Shown here: one piece after another, positions 37,451-38,024 of the stretch | How positions within the stretch are numbered: position 1 is the stretch's first letter | How the letters are laid out: every line of letters starts with the position of its first letter | Origin: Mesotaenium endlicherianum | Taxonomy: Eukaryota > Streptophyta > Zygnematophyceae > Zygnematales > Mesotaeniaceae | Assembly: GCA_009602735.1 (NCBI GenBank) | Contig: WELA01012345.1 | Span: forward strand, 752,463 to 790,486 | Length of the DNA stretch: 38,024 bases | Direction of reading: 5' to 3' | Notes under the pieces: model-generated | The model's input: only the letters and a program-made list of their open reading frames with translations | Database searches by the model: none | What the model was told of the DNA's origin: nothing | Translations under genes and position numbers: made by a program

Positions 37451-38024
37451 GCTAGGAAAGACAAGCTAAGGGACTTAGAAGATAGATAAAGAGGCACAAC
37501 GACACGGATGACCGAGTGCCACCGCCACGAGTTACAAGCAGCACTAGACTGGGGTCAAGCCTAGACGGACGAATCCAACCAGCCGGCACTTCAGCAAGCG
37601 CAGGTAGATCGAGCTCCGAAAGGTGCGGACGAGAGGTGCCGACGGCAGCATTGTAACTCCCGGCCGCCTTTTGCATCCCGCCCAATTTGCCGCCCCTCGA
37701 TCCACAAGTGGTCTGTAAGTTGCTTGGCATCGTCCGTCCTCCTGGGCCCTTGGGCCCTCTTCTCCTCTCTTCTCCTCACAGACGGCAAGCATCTTAGCGG
37801 CGCTGCCACCTGGCGCAACCCCGCCGGGAAGCCGGGCGTCCCCAGCCACCCCAGGGCCCAAGACAAGAAACATCAACAGCACGGAGCATGCCGTCAACGC
37901 GCGCCCTGCTCGCGCCACCTGGCCTCCCCCTCTGCTCATCTCATGTGCGGCATCCCCACGGAGAACAGTGACCAGCTGTCACCTCCTCCACCTCCCTGGT
38001 CCCCTGTTCCTTTCCTCCCCCCCC
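37451..38024. other. GC-rich right edge, possible exon boundary on either strand
   Basis: Composition returns to the GC-rich type of the left-hand gene. A strong pyrimidine tract with CTCCTCACAG at 37760-37781 looks like a plus-strand acceptor, after which two of the three frames are open to the window end. The same bases read on the minus strand give a donor CT/GTGAGG. The GCCACCTGGC motif of the left gene occurs twice here. The last eight bases are C, probably a contig end. Confidence 0.35.
37780..37939 (-). CDS. Possible first exon with signal-peptide-like start
   Basis: The ATG at 37939 gives a start with a basic n-region (MSRGGGQVARAGRAL), a hydrophobic core (SVLLMFLVLGPGVAG) and small residues before DAR, like a secretory signal peptide. 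The frame would be joined at a CT/GTGAGG donor after 37780, and continues open to 37544 if unspliced. No domain follows, and the same interval can be read as a plus-strand exon (37782 onward). It is only a candidate. Confidence 0.2.

Overview
The window looks like nuclear DNA of a plant-lineage (streptophyte) eukaryote. The evidence is an intron-containing homeobox-type gene with LxLxL (EAR-like) motifs and long polyglutamine tracts, intron microsatellites, and Ty3/gypsy LTR retrotransposons of the chromodomain (chromovirus) type with tRNA-Met-like primer sites. A charophyte alga would fit, but that is a guess from style, not something the sequence proves. I see no rRNA, tRNA, CRISPR or prokaryotic operon.

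Layout. (1) 1-3344, minus strand: GC-rich homeobox-type gene in at least four exons. The start is at 3344; the gene leaves the window at the left edge inside the homeodomain. Its introns hold CA, GA and G-rich microsatellites. (2) 3345-6720: sequence without a convincing gene. (3) 6725-22789: a nested retrotransposon cluster. The host is D, a plus-strand chromovirus remnant. It is cut in its integrase region by an F-family LTR end (to 6803), element A (6997-12894, minus strand, degenerate), a 148-bp mini-LTR B-prime (13086-13233) and element B (13427-20144, plus strand, nearly intact). A, B-prime and B have recognisable target-site duplications, and D resumes in register after each. (4) 22790-23805: GC-rich repeats and a promoter-like stretch. 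(5) 23806-32740: element C, minus strand, an almost complete relative of D with LTRs, gag, pol and an extra third ORF after pol. (6) 32741-35395: element E, a relative of C reduced to the 5' part of gag and one LTR, cut by a 1360-bp F solo LTR. (7) 35396-38024: mostly unrecognised sequence with a decayed integrase and, at the right edge, GC-rich sequence that may hold an exon.

How the parts work. In each element the LTR supplies the promoter, the primer-binding site and polypurine tract prime reverse transcription, gag forms the particle, and pol supplies protease, reverse transcriptase, RNase H, integrase and a chromodomain that probably directs integration. Only B keeps all of these open, apart from an assembly gap. 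The most novel item is the third ORF shared by C and D: about 560 codons, coiled-coil rich N-terminus, a conserved middle region I cannot assign, and an SR-rich tail. It is preceded by a possible leader and intron of its own.
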